Shown: positions 26,508 through 34,657 of the stretch, piece by piece | Layout: every line of letters begins with the position of its first letter | Numbering within the stretch: the first letter of the stretch is position 1 | Source of the DNA: Pseudarthrobacter defluvii | GTDB lineage: Bacteria; Actinomycetota; Actinomycetes; Actinomycetales; Micrococcaceae | Length of the DNA: 64,000 nucleotides | NCBI RefSeq assembly: GCF_030816725.1 | Contig: NZ_JAUSYG010000001.1 | Span: 3,720,001 to 3,784,000 of the forward strand | Direction of reading: 5' to 3' | Program-made: the position numbers and the translations under genes | Notes under the pieces: generated by a model | Database searches by the model: none | What the model was told of the DNA's origin: nothing | The model's input: the letters and a program-made list of their open reading frames with translations, nothing else

Positions 26508-28816
26508 CCACCGAAACCACCAAGAAGTTCAACATCGACACCGTCGAGAACGCCGCCAAGACGCCGGACACCGAACTGCCCTGGGCCGAGCTGGGGCTGA
26601 AGCAGAACGAGTTCGACGAGATCGTCAAGGTCCTGGGCCGCCGCCCCACCGGCGCCGAACTGGCCATGTACTCCGTCATGTGGAGCGAGCACTGCTCCTA
26701 CAAGTCCTCCAAGAACCACCTGCGCCAGTTCGGCCAGAAGGTCACCGAGGAAATGAAGAAGGACATGCTGGTGGGCATCGGCGAGAACGCCGGTGTGACC
26801 AATCTGGGGGACGGCTGGGCCGTGACCTTCAAGATCGAATCGCACAATTCGCCGTCGTTCGTTGAGCCCTATCAGGGCGCGGCCACCGGCATCGGCGGCA
26901 TTGTCCGCGACATCATCTCCATGGGCGCCCGCCCGGTCGCCGTCATGGACCCGCTGCGCTTCGGCGCCATCGACCACCCGGACACCGCCCGCGTCATGCA
27001 TGGCGCCGTGGCGGGCATCGGCGGCTACGGCAACTCCCTGGGCCTGCCCAACATCGGCGGCGAGATGGTGTTCGACTCCGTCTACCAGGGCAACCCGCTG
27101 GTCAACGCCCTGGCCGTGGGCGTCATGCGCCACGAGGACATCCGCCTGGCCAACGCCTCCGGCAAGGGCAACAAGGTGGTCCTGTTCGGTGCGCGCACCG
27201 GCGGCGACGGCATCGGCGGCGCCTCCGTGCTGGCCTCCGAATCCTTTGACGACACCAAACCGTCCAAACGCCCCGCCGTGCAGGTGGGCGACCCCTTCGC
27301 CGAAAAAGTGCTCATCGAGTGCTGCCTGGAGCTGTTCAAGGGCTCCCTGGTGGAAGGCATCCAGGACCTCGGCGCTGCAGGCATCTCCTGCGCCACCTCG
27401 GAACTGGCCTCCAACGGCGACGGCGGCATGCAGGTTGAGCTGACCTCCGTCCTGCTGCGCGACCCCACGCTGACCCCGGGCGAGATCCTGATGTCCGAGT
27501 CCCAGGAACGCATGATGGCCGTGGTCACGCCGGAGAACGTGGAAGCGTTCGAAGCCGTCATGGACAAGTGGGCCGTGGAGTACTCCTGGCTGGGCGAGGT
27601 GACCGACACCGGCCGCCTGATCATCACGTGGGAAGGCGACGTGATTGTCGACGTCGATCCCCGCACCGTGGCGCACGACGGTCCGGTCTACGACCGCCCG
27701 TACGCCCGCCCCGAGTGGCAGGACGCCGTCCAGGCTGACACCTTCACCGGCTCGGTCCAGGACGCAGGCCGCCCGGCCGCTCCTTCTAAGCTCGCGGCGG
27801 CCGTCACCGAACTGGTGGCATCCCCGAACATGTGCTCCAAGGCCTGGATCACCAACCAGTACGACCGCTACGTCGGGGGCAACACCTCCATGGCGTTCCC
27901 CGACGACGCCGGCGTGGTCCGCGTCGACGAGGAATCCGGCCTGGGCGTTGCCCTGGCAACGGACGCCAACGGCCGCTACACCTACCTGGACCCGTACCAC
28001 GGCGCGCAGCTGGCGCTGGCCGAGGCCTACCGCAACGTTGCCACCGCAGGCGCCATCCCCATGGCCGTCAGCGACTGCCTGAACTTCGGCTCCCCCGAGG
28101 ACCCGGACGTCATGTGGCAGCTTGCCGAGGCCATCCGCGGCCTGTCCGACGCGTGCATGGTGCTGGGCATCCCGGTCACCGGCGGCAACGTCTCGCTGTA
28201 CAACCAGACGGGCACCACGCCCATCCACCCCTCCCCCGTGGTGGCGGTCCTGGGCAAGCTCGACGACGTCGCCCGCCGCACGCCGTCGGGCTGGCGCGAG
28301 GACGGGCAGGCCATTTACATGCTGGGCACCACGGGTGCCGAGCTGGACGGCTCGGAGTGGGCCAACATGCGCGGCCACTTGGGCGGGCAGCCGCCCAAGG
28401 TGGACCTCGAGGCAGAACGCGGCCTAGGTGAGATCCTGATCAACGCGTCCCGCGACGGCATGATCGACGCCGCGCACGACCTCTCCGAAGGCGGGGGCCT
28501 CGCCGCTGCCCTCGTGGAGTCCTCGCTGCGCTACGGCGTGGGTGCCCGGATCGCGCTGCAGGACATCATGGACCGGGACGGCGTGGACCTGTTCACGGCG
28601 CTCTTCTCCGAGTCCCAGGGCCGCGCCATCGTGGGCGTCCCGCGCTCCGAGGAAGTCCGCTTCACTGACATGTGCACCGCCCGCGGCTTCGCCCACACCC
28701 GCATCGGCGTGGTGGATGCAGCCAGCGGCAAACTGGAAATCAACGGCGTGGAGGCCCTGTCCCTGGACGCCCTCCGCGAAGCCCACGAAGGGACCCTGCC
28801 GAAGTACTTCGGCTGA
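26504..28816 (+). CDS. purL: Phosphoribosylformylglycinamidine synthase subunit PurL
   Basis: 770 residues, small-type PurL. It starts at a GTG overlapping the purQ stop (GTGA). ATP-grasp-like PurM/PurL folds are seen twice; signature pieces are [42 protein letters not shown] and [12 protein letters not shown]. It converts FGAR to FGAM using ammonia from PurQ. The purL stop is followed 25 nt later by palindrome A. Confidence 0.97.
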   Translation: MTTETTKKFNIDTVENAAKTPDTELPWAELGLKQNEFDEIVKVLGRRPTGAELAMYSVMWSEHCSYKSSKNHLRQFGQKVTEEMKKDMLVGIGENAGVTNLGDGWAVTFKIESHNSPSFVEPYQGAATGIGGIVRDIISMGARPVAVMDPLRFGAIDHPDTARVMHGAVAGIGGYGNSLGLPNIGGEMVFDSVYQGNPLVNALAVGVMRHEDIRLANASGKGNKVVLFGARTGGDGIGGASVLASESFDDTKPSKRPAVQVGDPFAEKVLIECCLELFKGSLVEGIQDLGAAGISCATSELASNGDGGMQVELTSVLLRDPTLTPGEILMSESQERMMAVVTPENVEAFEAVMDKWAVEYSWLGEVTDTGRLIITWEGDVIVDVDPRTVAHDGPVYDRPYARPEWQDAVQADTFTGSVQDAGRPAAPSKLAAAVTELVASPNMCSKAWITNQYDRYVGGNTSMAFPDDAGVVRVDEESGLGVALATDANGRYTYLDPYHGAQLALAEAYRNVATAGAIPMAVSDCLNFGSPEDPDVMWQLAEAIRGLSDACMVLGIPVTGGNVSLYNQTGTTPIHPSPVVAVLGKLDDVARRTPSGWREDGQAIYMLGTTGAELDGSEWANMRGHLGGQPPKVDLEAERGLGEILINASRDGMIDAAHDLSEGGGLAAALVESSLRYGVGARIALQDIMDRDGVDLFTALFSESQGRAIVGVPRSEEVRFTDMCTARGFAHTRIGVVDAASGKLEINGVEALSLDALREAHEGTLPKYFG

Positions 28817-28840
28817 TCCTCCCCGCCGGGACCCACCCAT

Positions 28841-28896
28841 CGACTGCTCCGTAACTGCCCTTTTGAACCCTCAAAACGGCGGTTGCGGAGCAATCG
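28841..28896. repeat. Palindrome A, downstream side of the first DUF559 gene
   Basis: Arms 28841-28866 and 28871-28896 (26 bp each, 22 of 26 positions paired) are separated by ACCC. The core reads CGACTGCTCCGTAA and CCCTTTTGA. It begins 2 nt past the stop codon of the minus-strand DUF559 gene and has no T-run on either side. The left arm is nearly identical (24/26) to the arm at 29897-29922. Confidence 0.9.
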
Positions 28897-28898
28897 TT

Positions 28899-29840
28899 TT
28901 AAGAACCTCTCCGCCAGCCGGCCTGGGCCAAAGCAACAAGGACTTTGGCCGCGGCCGGCTTCGCATCGTTGACCATGTGGCGTTTGGAGATCCTGACCTC
29001 CGTCCACCCTAAGGCGGCGTACCGTTCGGAGCGTGTGATGTCCCTGGCGATCTGGCTGTCCTCGCCGTGGTGCTCGCCCTCGTACTCAATTCCGATCTTG
29101 TATTTGCGGTAAGACAGTTCCGGCTCATGATGCCTGACGCCGTCCTCAGTGATGATCGGGACGTTCAGCTCGGGTTCGGGCAGGCCCGCGCGGACGATAG
29201 CCAGCCGGAGCATGGTTTCCTGGGCCGAATCCGATCCGACGCGGATGAGTTCCAGGGCCTCCTTCGCCTTCCGCAGTCCCCGCTTTCCCCGGTGCCTGTC
29301 AATCGTCCGCTGCAAATCCCACATGCTGCACAGCGGCATGCTTCGGCCCTCGAATTCGAGGCGCGGAACGCGAACGCAGGCATCCCCCATGGCCACGATT
29401 TCATCGATGGACAGCAGCTCGGCCATGTCGAGCCACGTCCGCTCCGGCGTTGTCACCGGAATCCCGCCCATCATTGCGACTTCGTCCTCGTACAGCTTCA
29501 TGCGGTGCACGATGACGTGGGGCCTGTCCAGGTGGGCTGCGCCCTCGGGACGGATGAGGTGGTAAGCGTCGAAGGCGTCGTCCCGGCGCCGCTGCGGCAG
29601 TGCATGAAGCTCCGCAGCCGTAACGTGCGAAGCAGCACAAAGCTCGTTGACTTCGATGAAGGGCCGGACCCGCGCGGCTAAGGGAACCTCCGCCGTCGGG
29701 CCGTCTGCTCTGATGCCCTTACCAAGCCTGCTGAGGGAACGATGCCTCAAGCGCTTGGCTGAGACCCCCGCCCTTGCCGCCTCAGCCGCAGTGAAGGGCC
29801 TGCCCTCAAGTACTTCAGGAAGCGGACGTGCAGTCTTCAT
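28899..29840 (-). CDS. AbiEi-N/DUF559-type endonuclease-like protein (copy 1)
   Basis: 313 residues. The N-terminal ~50 residues (FTAAEAARAGVSAKRLRHRS) look like the winged-helix AbiEi antitoxin N-domain. The middle contains VTTPERTWLDMAELLSIDEI, common to actinobacterial members. The C-terminus is a Vsr/DUF559-like PD-(D/E)XK nuclease fold: IGIEYEGEHHGE, ARDITRSERYAALGW, VRISKRH. Metal-binding acidic and His residues appear intact. Such proteins occur as multiple orphan copies in actinobacterial genomes; no biochemical role is established. A paralogue lies at 51736-52674. It is bracketed by palindromes A and B. Confidence 0.75.
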   Translation of the reverse strand: MKTARPLPEVLEGRPFTAAEAARAGVSAKRLRHRSLSRLGKGIRADGPTAEVPLAARVRPFIEVNELCAASHVTAAELHALPQRRRDDAFDAYHLIRPEGAAHLDRPHVIVHRMKLYEDEVAMMGGIPVTTPERTWLDMAELLSIDEIVAMGDACVRVPRLEFEGRSMPLCSMWDLQRTIDRHRGKRGLRKAKEALELIRVGSDSAQETMLRLAIVRAGLPEPELNVPIITEDGVRHHEPELSYRKYKIGIEYEGEHHGEDSQIARDITRSERYAALGWTEVRISKRHMVNDAKPAAAKVLVALAQAGWRRGS

Positions 29841-29892
29841 TGCTACATCAGAGCAGAAGGAGCCGCATGTCCGCAGAAGTTTTCCACACCTT

Positions 29893-29922
29893 CCATCGAC
29901 TGCTCCGTAAACGCCCTTTTGA
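29893..29922. repeat. Palindrome B, left half (interrupted by IS30)
   Basis: CCATCGACTGCTCCGTAAAC and CCCTTTTGA; the matching inverted half is at 31208-31237. It lies 52 bp upstream of the copy-1 DUF559 start. Confidence 0.88.
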
Positions 29923-29929
29923 GGCGGGC

Positions 29930-31201
29930 AGATTCATATGGTCATTGCAACGAAACCGTGAAGGGGTGTTGCGATGCCGGCGGGGCAGGTGTTTGGGGAT
30001 GAGGTTAGGGACGGGTTTTTTGCCTTGCTGCGGCAGGGAATGTCGATCAGTGAGGCGTGCCGCGTGTCGGGCCTGTGGTCATCAACGGTGCTGCATTGGG
30101 TCCGGAAGATGGGCCCTGTGGAGATGTCCAGAGGTAGTCGTGGAGGGCCGGCAGGGGCGCCGTTTCCGGATGGCGTTCCTGGTTCAGGCAGGTTGAGTCT
30201 GTCCGAACGGGCGGTGATCATGGTGCGCCTGCGAGATGGCTGGTCCTACGCGGCGATTGGCAGGGAACTGGGCCGGGACCGGTCGGTGATCTGGCGCGAG
30301 GCCAAGCGGAACTGCTGCGAGGACGGTACCTACCAATCCGACGTCGCACAGCTAAAGGCCGGGCAGAACGCCCGCCGGCCTAGGGAATACAAACTCGCCC
30401 ATAAGCCGCTGGCCCGGTTCGTGGAGTCCGCCATGGACGAGGGCTGGTCCCCGCAGTTGTGCTCGCTGGTCCTGGCCGGTGCTTTCCCGGACGATAAGAG
30501 GATGCAGATCAGCCACGAGACGATCTATCAGGCCATTTACGTGCAGGGCCGCGGCCATGTCCGGCAGGACCTTTACCGTCAGTTGAGTACCGGCCGGGCC
30601 AAGCGGGTCACCGAGGGGCGCGGCCGGGGCCGGAGCAACAGCCCGTTCAAGGACGCGCTGAAGATCTCCGAACGCCCGGCCGAAGCCGCCGACCGGGCCG
30701 TACCGGGCCACTGGGAATGCGATTTGATCCTCGGTTCGGTCGCCAGTAACTCGGCGATCGGGACCTGCGTTGAACGCTCCACCCGGTACACCATGCTGCT
30801 TCACCTGCCCGATGGTCACAGCGCAGACGAGGTCGCGAAGGCCATGATCACCGCGTTCGCCGAACTGCCTGCGGACCTGCGCAAAACCCTTACCTATGAC
30901 CGCGGTGTCGAGATGGCCCGCTACGCCCAAATCCAGATTGCGATCGACACGGACATCTACTTCTGCGACCCGCACTCACCCTGGCAGCGAGGAACCCAAC
31001 GAGAACACGAACCGGCTCCTGCGGCACTGGTTCGCTAAAAGCACCGACCTGTCCGTCCACACAGCCAAGGACCTCAAAAGGGTTCAGGACAGCCTGAACA
31101 ACCGGCCACGCCCCACCCTCGGTCTCGCAACACCCAAGCAGAAATTCAACGAACTCCTCCTCGCCGCAGCAGCCTGACCGTTGCAACGACCGCTTGACTT
31201 T
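29930..31201 (+). mobile_element. IS30-family insertion sequence
   Basis: About 1.27 kb. Imperfect 23-bp terminal inverted repeats are seen at 29930-29952 and 31179-31201 (inner part GGTCATTGCAACG against GGTCGTTGCAACG). It encodes one IS30-type transposase, now frameshifted. The element lies between the two halves of palindrome B, so it inserted in the palindrome loop. I could not define a target duplication with certainty. Confidence 0.85.
29974..31177 (+). pseudogene. IS30-family transposase, frameshifted
   Basis: The first frame (29974-31038) carries two helix-turn-helix regions (ISEACRVSGLWSSTVLHWVR; LSERAVIMVRLRDGWSYAAIGRELGRD) and the first two catalytic Asp residues (GHWECDLI; TYDRGVE). 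After DPHSPWQRGT the frame diverges; the correct continuation NENTNRLLRHW ... TPKQKFNELL is in the next frame up to 31177. A single extra C in the CCC run at 30995-30997 explains this. The lost piece contains the catalytic Glu of DDE, so the product of the first frame should be inactive. Confidence 0.85.
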
Positions 31202-31207
31202 CCAGCG

Positions 31208-31237
31208 CCAAAAGGGCGTTTACTCAGCAATCGATGG
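31208..31237. repeat. Palindrome B, right half
   Basis: Inverted partner of 29893-29922: the outer 7 bp CCATCGA/TCGATGG pair perfectly, and 22 of 25 core positions match. It ends 2 nt from the stop codon of the minus-strand DUF503 gene. Confidence 0.88.
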
Positions 31238-31239
31238 GT

Positions 31240-31533
31240 TTAATCTTCGCTGTGGAGCTCCCGCTGGCGGACGCTGAGCAGCTCGATCTCCGGGCGGCCC
31301 GCAACGAAGCGTTCGACGGCGGCGAGCACCTCCACGAGGTGGGACCGGTCGGCTGCCACCAGGCCAACGCCAAGCTGCGTCCGCCGGTACTGGCTGTGAT
31401 CCCCCACCTCGGCAACTGAGATCTCGAAACGGCGTTTGAGTTCAGCCAGCAGCGGCCGGACCACGGAGCGTTTCTCCTTGAGGCTGTGCACGTCGCCAAG
31501 GAGGATGTCGAACTCGCTCCAGCCGATCCACAT
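31240..31533 (-). CDS. DUF503 family protein
   Basis: 97 residues from the ATG at 31533 with GGAAGGG upstream; the longer frame to 31830 is antisense to the next gene. It begins MWIGWSEFDILLGDVHSLKEKRSVVRP, the DUF503 signature, followed by ELKRRFEISVAEVGDH. This family of small alpha/beta (ferredoxin-like) proteins has no firm function; in some bacteria the gene lies near ribosome-maturation genes. Last gene of a minus-strand group of four with tight spacing. Confidence 0.9.
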   Translation of the reverse strand: MWIGWSEFDILLGDVHSLKEKRSVVRPLLAELKRRFEISVAEVGDHSQYRRTQLGVGLVAADRSHLVEVLAAVERFVAGRPEIELLSVRQRELHSED

Positions 31534-31547
31534 GGTGGGGACCCTTC

Positions 31548-31868
31548 CTACTCGATGGTAAGTTCGCCCATCAGGTCCCAGCCGTCGCCGTCGAGCTGCC
31601 GGCTGACGATCCTTGGCGTTTCGGCGAGGGCCTGCGGCATGTCCGCCATGGCCTTCTTGAAGTGGTCGCTGTTGACGTGGTCGCCGGCGGCGTCGTCCTT
31701 GAAGGCCTCCACCAGAACGTATTCGCTGGGGTCGTCCAGGCTGCGGGACCAGTCGAACCACAGGTTGCCCGGTTCCTTCCGGGTGGCTTCGGTGAAATCT
31801 GCCACGAGGTCCGGCCAGCGCTCGGACCACTCAGGCTTGACCTTGAACTTGACGACGATAAAGATCAC
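31548..31868 (-). CDS. Antibiotic biosynthesis monooxygenase (ABM/YgiN) domain protein
   Basis: 106 residues from a GTG at 31868 that overlaps the upstream stop by 4 nt. MIFIVVKFKVKPEW, LWFDWSRSLDDPSEYVLVEAFKD and HVNSDHFKKAMADM are typical of the dimeric ferredoxin-like ABM domain. Such proteins act on quinols or other small aromatics, or are merely structural relatives. 14 bp upstream of the DUF503 gene. Confidence 0.88.
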   Translation of the reverse strand: MIFIVVKFKVKPEWSERWPDLVADFTEATRKEPGNLWFDWSRSLDDPSEYVLVEAFKDDAAGDHVNSDHFKKAMADMPQALAETPRIVSRQLDGDGWDLMGELTIE

Positions 31869-32419
31869 TCGGATTTTCCTTCCGCGGCGAGACTGCGTGC
31901 CCCTTCAATGTACCGGGAAGTAACGTAGCGCTGCGCCGCGCGGGTGACCAGGCCTCCGGCAGCGTAGAACCAGTTGGCGGGTCTGCTGAAGGCCCGGATC
32001 CGCAGCCACACCTCCCCCCGGCTGTTGATCTCCACTTCGAAGGATTCCTCCCCGCGGGCAGGGTGGCCCGGCAGTGTCCCGTAGCCAAACCCGGCGGATT
32101 GGGGGACGCCGCCAGCGGCTGGCTCGTGAACCCACACCACCTGGCAGGGTGCGGGCAAGCGGAAGGGCCCGACGCCGAATCCACTCACCACGTGTGCCCC
32201 GGGTACCGCCCTTGGCGAATCAGCCTTCACGCTAAGCCCTGCCCGCCGCTGCAGTTCCCAGCCCAGGATGCCGTCCGCCACCCGCCGGTAGACGTCCAGC
32301 CCAGTACCCAGGCGGGCTTCCTCGAGGACGTGGCCATACCCTTCGGGAGCGGTGCCTTGCTCCGTGCTTCCCACCCCCGGGTAGGCGAACTTCCCCGGGG
32401 CCTGTTCCTTGTCAGTCAT
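31865..32419 (-). CDS. DUF1990 family protein
   Basis: 184 residues. KFAYPGVGSTEQGTAPEGY, YGTLPGHPARGEESFEV, and a final segment FYAAGGLVTRAAQRYVTSRYI are typical of DUF1990, a family with an SRPBCC-like fold that appears near membrane-linked enzymes. No defined function. Overlaps both neighbours (4 nt and 8 nt). Confidence 0.85.
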   Translation of the reverse strand: MTDKEQAPGKFAYPGVGSTEQGTAPEGYGHVLEEARLGTGLDVYRRVADGILGWELQRRAGLSVKADSPRAVPGAHVVSGFGVGPFRLPAPCQVVWVHEPAAGGVPQSAGFGYGTLPGHPARGEESFEVEINSRGEVWLRIRAFSRPANWFYAAGGLVTRAAQRYVTSRYIEGARSLAAEGKSE

Positions 32420-32825
32420 TGCCGCCTGCCCTTTCGAGGCGTGCCCACCCCAGTTGTTCCTGCTGCTTCCGGCTCAAGCCTGCCACCACCAGGTCGTACG
32501 AGTCCTCCACCATGTCCCGGACCATCCCGTCCGGCAGCGAGCCGTCAAGGCGCACACCATTCCAGTGGGTCTTGTTCATGTGCCATGCTCCGGTGATCGC
32601 CGGGTGGACGGCGCGCAACTGCACCGCGAGCGCCGGCTCACACTTCAGGTTCACGTAAAAGTCGTGCTCGTCCATCGATGACAGGGCAAACAGCTTTGCC
32701 TCATGGCGGGTGCCGCCGGCAACCGCGGCGCGAACCTTGAAGACCGAGGTTTCCGGTCCAAACGGAAAATCCTCGTAGGCTCCCGGAAACGAAAGGCAGA
32801 TCGTCCGCAGCGCGTTTGGGTCCAT
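32412..32825 (-). CDS. MmcQ/YjbR family protein
   Basis: 137 residues. Start MDPNALRTICLSFPGAYEDFPFG, then FALSSMDEHDFYVNLKCEP and HMNKTHWNGVRLDGSLPDGM, all standard for the CyaY-like MmcQ/YjbR fold. Often described as DNA-binding, but this is weakly supported. First gene of the four-gene minus-strand group; divergent from the oxygenase gene at 32871. Confidence 0.88.
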   Translation of the reverse strand: MDPNALRTICLSFPGAYEDFPFGPETSVFKVRAAVAGGTRHEAKLFALSSMDEHDFYVNLKCEPALAVQLRAVHPAITGAWHMNKTHWNGVRLDGSLPDGMVRDMVEDSYDLVVAGLSRKQQEQLGWARLERAGGND

Positions 32826-32870
32826 AACGGAAGCCTATAAAGCCGGCCCGCACGGTGCTAGTCTGCGAGG

Positions 32871-33905
32871 ATGTCACTCGACCGGGGAGCCATACCTGTT
32901 CTGGATCTGAGTTCCGCCCGGCAGCCTTACGGGTCTTTCCGCCCTGATTTCATCGAGGAGCTGCGGCACGCCACCCATGACGTCGGGTTCTTCCAGATCA
33001 CGGGATACGGCGGCCGGCCCGGCCAGGCCGAAGAACTCCTGGACCTTGTCCGGCGCTTCTTCAGCCTGCCGCTGGAGGAGCGGATGAAGCTGGACAACCG
33101 CCTGTCGCCGCATTTCCGCGGCTACACGCGCATGGGAACCGAGGTGACCCAGGGCCGGGCTGACGCTCGTGAACAGATCGACTACTCGCCCGAGCGTGAG
33201 CCGGTCAAGGATTATCCGGATGATCAGCCCTACTGGCTGCTGCAGGGACCCAACCTGTGGCCGGACGGGGCATTTCCGGAACTTCGGCCTGCCGCCATGG
33301 AATGGGCGGACCTGATGTCAGAAGTGGGAATGGAGTTGCTGCGTGCCATTGCGGTTTCGCTGCAGCTGCCCGAGGACTATTTCGACGATCCCTTCCGCGA
33401 TTCACCGGCGTGGATGGGCAAGCTGGTGCATTACGTGGGCGGCGTAGTGGAGGCCGCCGGCGACCAGGGCGTGGGCTCGCATGCGGACTACGGCTTCGTG
33501 ACCCTCCTGCTGCAGGATGAGGTGGGCGGCCTCGAAGTCCTGCCGCCGGGCACCAGCCAGTGGCTGCCCGTGGAACCCCTTCCCGGAGCTCTGGTAGTAA
33601 ACCTTGGCGAAATGCTGGAAGTGGCCACCGAAGGGTACCTTGCGGCAACCATCCACCGTGTGCAGGCGCCGCCGCCCGGCGTTGACCGGTATTCCGTGCC
33701 GTTCTTCTGGTCACCTCGGCTGGACGCAGTCATCGAACCGGTCCCTCTGGCTCCTGACCTGAAGGCCGCTGCCCGGGGCATCACTGACGATCCCGCCAAT
33801 CCGCTCCTTGCCTCGTTCGGGCTGAACATGCTCAAGGGACGCATGCGCGCTCATCCGGACGTCACCGAGCAGCACTATCCGGATCTGCTAAAGCGCCGGA
33901 GTTGA
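32871..33905 (+). CDS. 2-oxoglutarate/Fe(II)-dependent oxygenase, isopenicillin N synthase family
   Basis: 344 residues. The N-terminal DIOX_N block is IPVLDLSSAR ... VGFFQITGYG. The jelly-roll core has the Fe ligands HADYG (His, Asp) and IHRVQ (His) and the 2-oxoglutarate-binding R-x-S in DRYSVPFF. Substrate unknown; related enzymes include gibberellin/ethylene-type and xanthine-type oxygenases. TAGTCT lies 6 nt before the ATG with GCGAGG between, so a very short leader is likely. The stop is 7 nt from the converging CoA-binding gene. Confidence 0.88.
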   Translation: MSLDRGAIPVLDLSSARQPYGSFRPDFIEELRHATHDVGFFQITGYGGRPGQAEELLDLVRRFFSLPLEERMKLDNRLSPHFRGYTRMGTEVTQGRADAREQIDYSPEREPVKDYPDDQPYWLLQGPNLWPDGAFPELRPAAMEWADLMSEVGMELLRAIAVSLQLPEDYFDDPFRDSPAWMGKLVHYVGGVVEAAGDQGVGSHADYGFVTLLLQDEVGGLEVLPPGTSQWLPVEPLPGALVVNLGEMLEVATEGYLAATIHRVQAPPPGVDRYSVPFFWSPRLDAVIEPVPLAPDLKAAARGITDDPANPLLASFGLNMLKGRMRAHPDVTEQHYPDLLKRRS

Positions 33906-33912
33906 CGACGAG

Positions 33913-34338
33913 CTAAAGCTGGTACTTCCACGCGAGCTGGGCGGGGCAGGCGTTCATCACCACGTCCAGTCCTGCGGCCTTTGCCCGTTCAGCCGCCGCC
34001 TCATCAATGACGCCCAGCTGCAACCACACCGCCTTCGCGCCCATGGCTATGGACTGGTCCACCACGCTGCCCACCTTCTGCGAGTTCACAAAGCAGTCCA
34101 CGACGTCGATGGGGCGCTTTTCGGCAGGAATGTCGCCGAGGGTGCGGTACCCGGTTTCGCCGTGGACCGGGTCGCCGGGCAGGTTGACGGGAATGATTTC
34201 CATGCCCAGCCGGTCGCGGATAAACAGCGATACGTCGTAGGCCGCGCGCCACTCATTCGTGGTAAGGCCGACGATGGCCCAGCGTCCCTTGGTTCGCATG
34301 AGGCGTTCGATGACTGCAGGATCGTTCACGTGGGCCAT
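33913..34338 (-). CDS. CoA-binding protein (YccU type)
   Basis: 141 residues. A Rossmann-like CoA_binding domain: WAIVGLTTNEWRAAY, IIPVNLPGDPVHGETGYRTLGDIP, IDVVDCFVNSQKVG and KAVWLQLGVID. Cytoplasmic. A paralogue is the last gene of the sulfur operon (42056-42550). Exact ligand and role are unknown. Confidence 0.88.
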   Translation of the reverse strand: MAHVNDPAVIERLMRTKGRWAIVGLTTNEWRAAYDVSLFIRDRLGMEIIPVNLPGDPVHGETGYRTLGDIPAEKRPIDVVDCFVNSQKVGSVVDQSIAMGAKAVWLQLGVIDEAAAERAKAAGLDVVMNACPAQLAWKYQL

Positions 34339-34482
34339 AGGATCAGCCTACGCTCCGCTGCAAGGGGCTGGTGTTTTCGAATAAAAGAACGATCATCGGC
34401 CATGCCATATCTTGTGAACGAATATTACGCGGCTGACGCGAGAGTTTGCTCTCGAGGATTCATTGCTGTGTAGTGGTGTTTG

Positions 34483-34650
34483 ACCATCCCGAGCGGCTGA
34501 GAGACCTGGATCGATGACGCCGCAGCAACCCTGGTCGCCGGGCGCTTCCCAACGGCCCCGGTGATAGCAAGGATTGCAGCCGTGGGTACCGGAACTGACC
34601 ATTCCGGCGAAGGCTGCCTCCGTAGGGTGCTACTGCCAGGACCGATGGAG
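34483..34650 (+). promoter_or_regulatory. S-box (SAM) riboswitch, long form
   Basis: Conserved core pieces GCGGCTGAGAGACCTGG, CGATGACGCCGCAGCAACC and GGTGCTACTGCC are in the expected order. P1 pairs CCATC (34484-34488) with GATGG (34644-34648). The middle arm is extended: GCAGCC/GGCTGC encloses CCGGAA/TTCCGG (about 34576-34617). The 3' strand of P1 runs straight into GGAG (34647-34650), the ribosome site of the next gene, which suggests translational control by SAM. The remaining gap 34339-34482 shows nothing else. Confidence 0.85.
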
Positions 34651-34657
34651 TGATCCT

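Noticed and set aside
26297..28378. 693-codon minus-strand frame
   Set aside because: Antisense to purQ/purL; composition rich in Gly, His and Val as usual for shadows of high-GC genes, no domain seen.
28841..28896. Palindrome A as an ordinary terminator
   Set aside because: No T-run on either strand and a sequence match to palindrome B about 1 kb away; a terminator role in addition is still possible.
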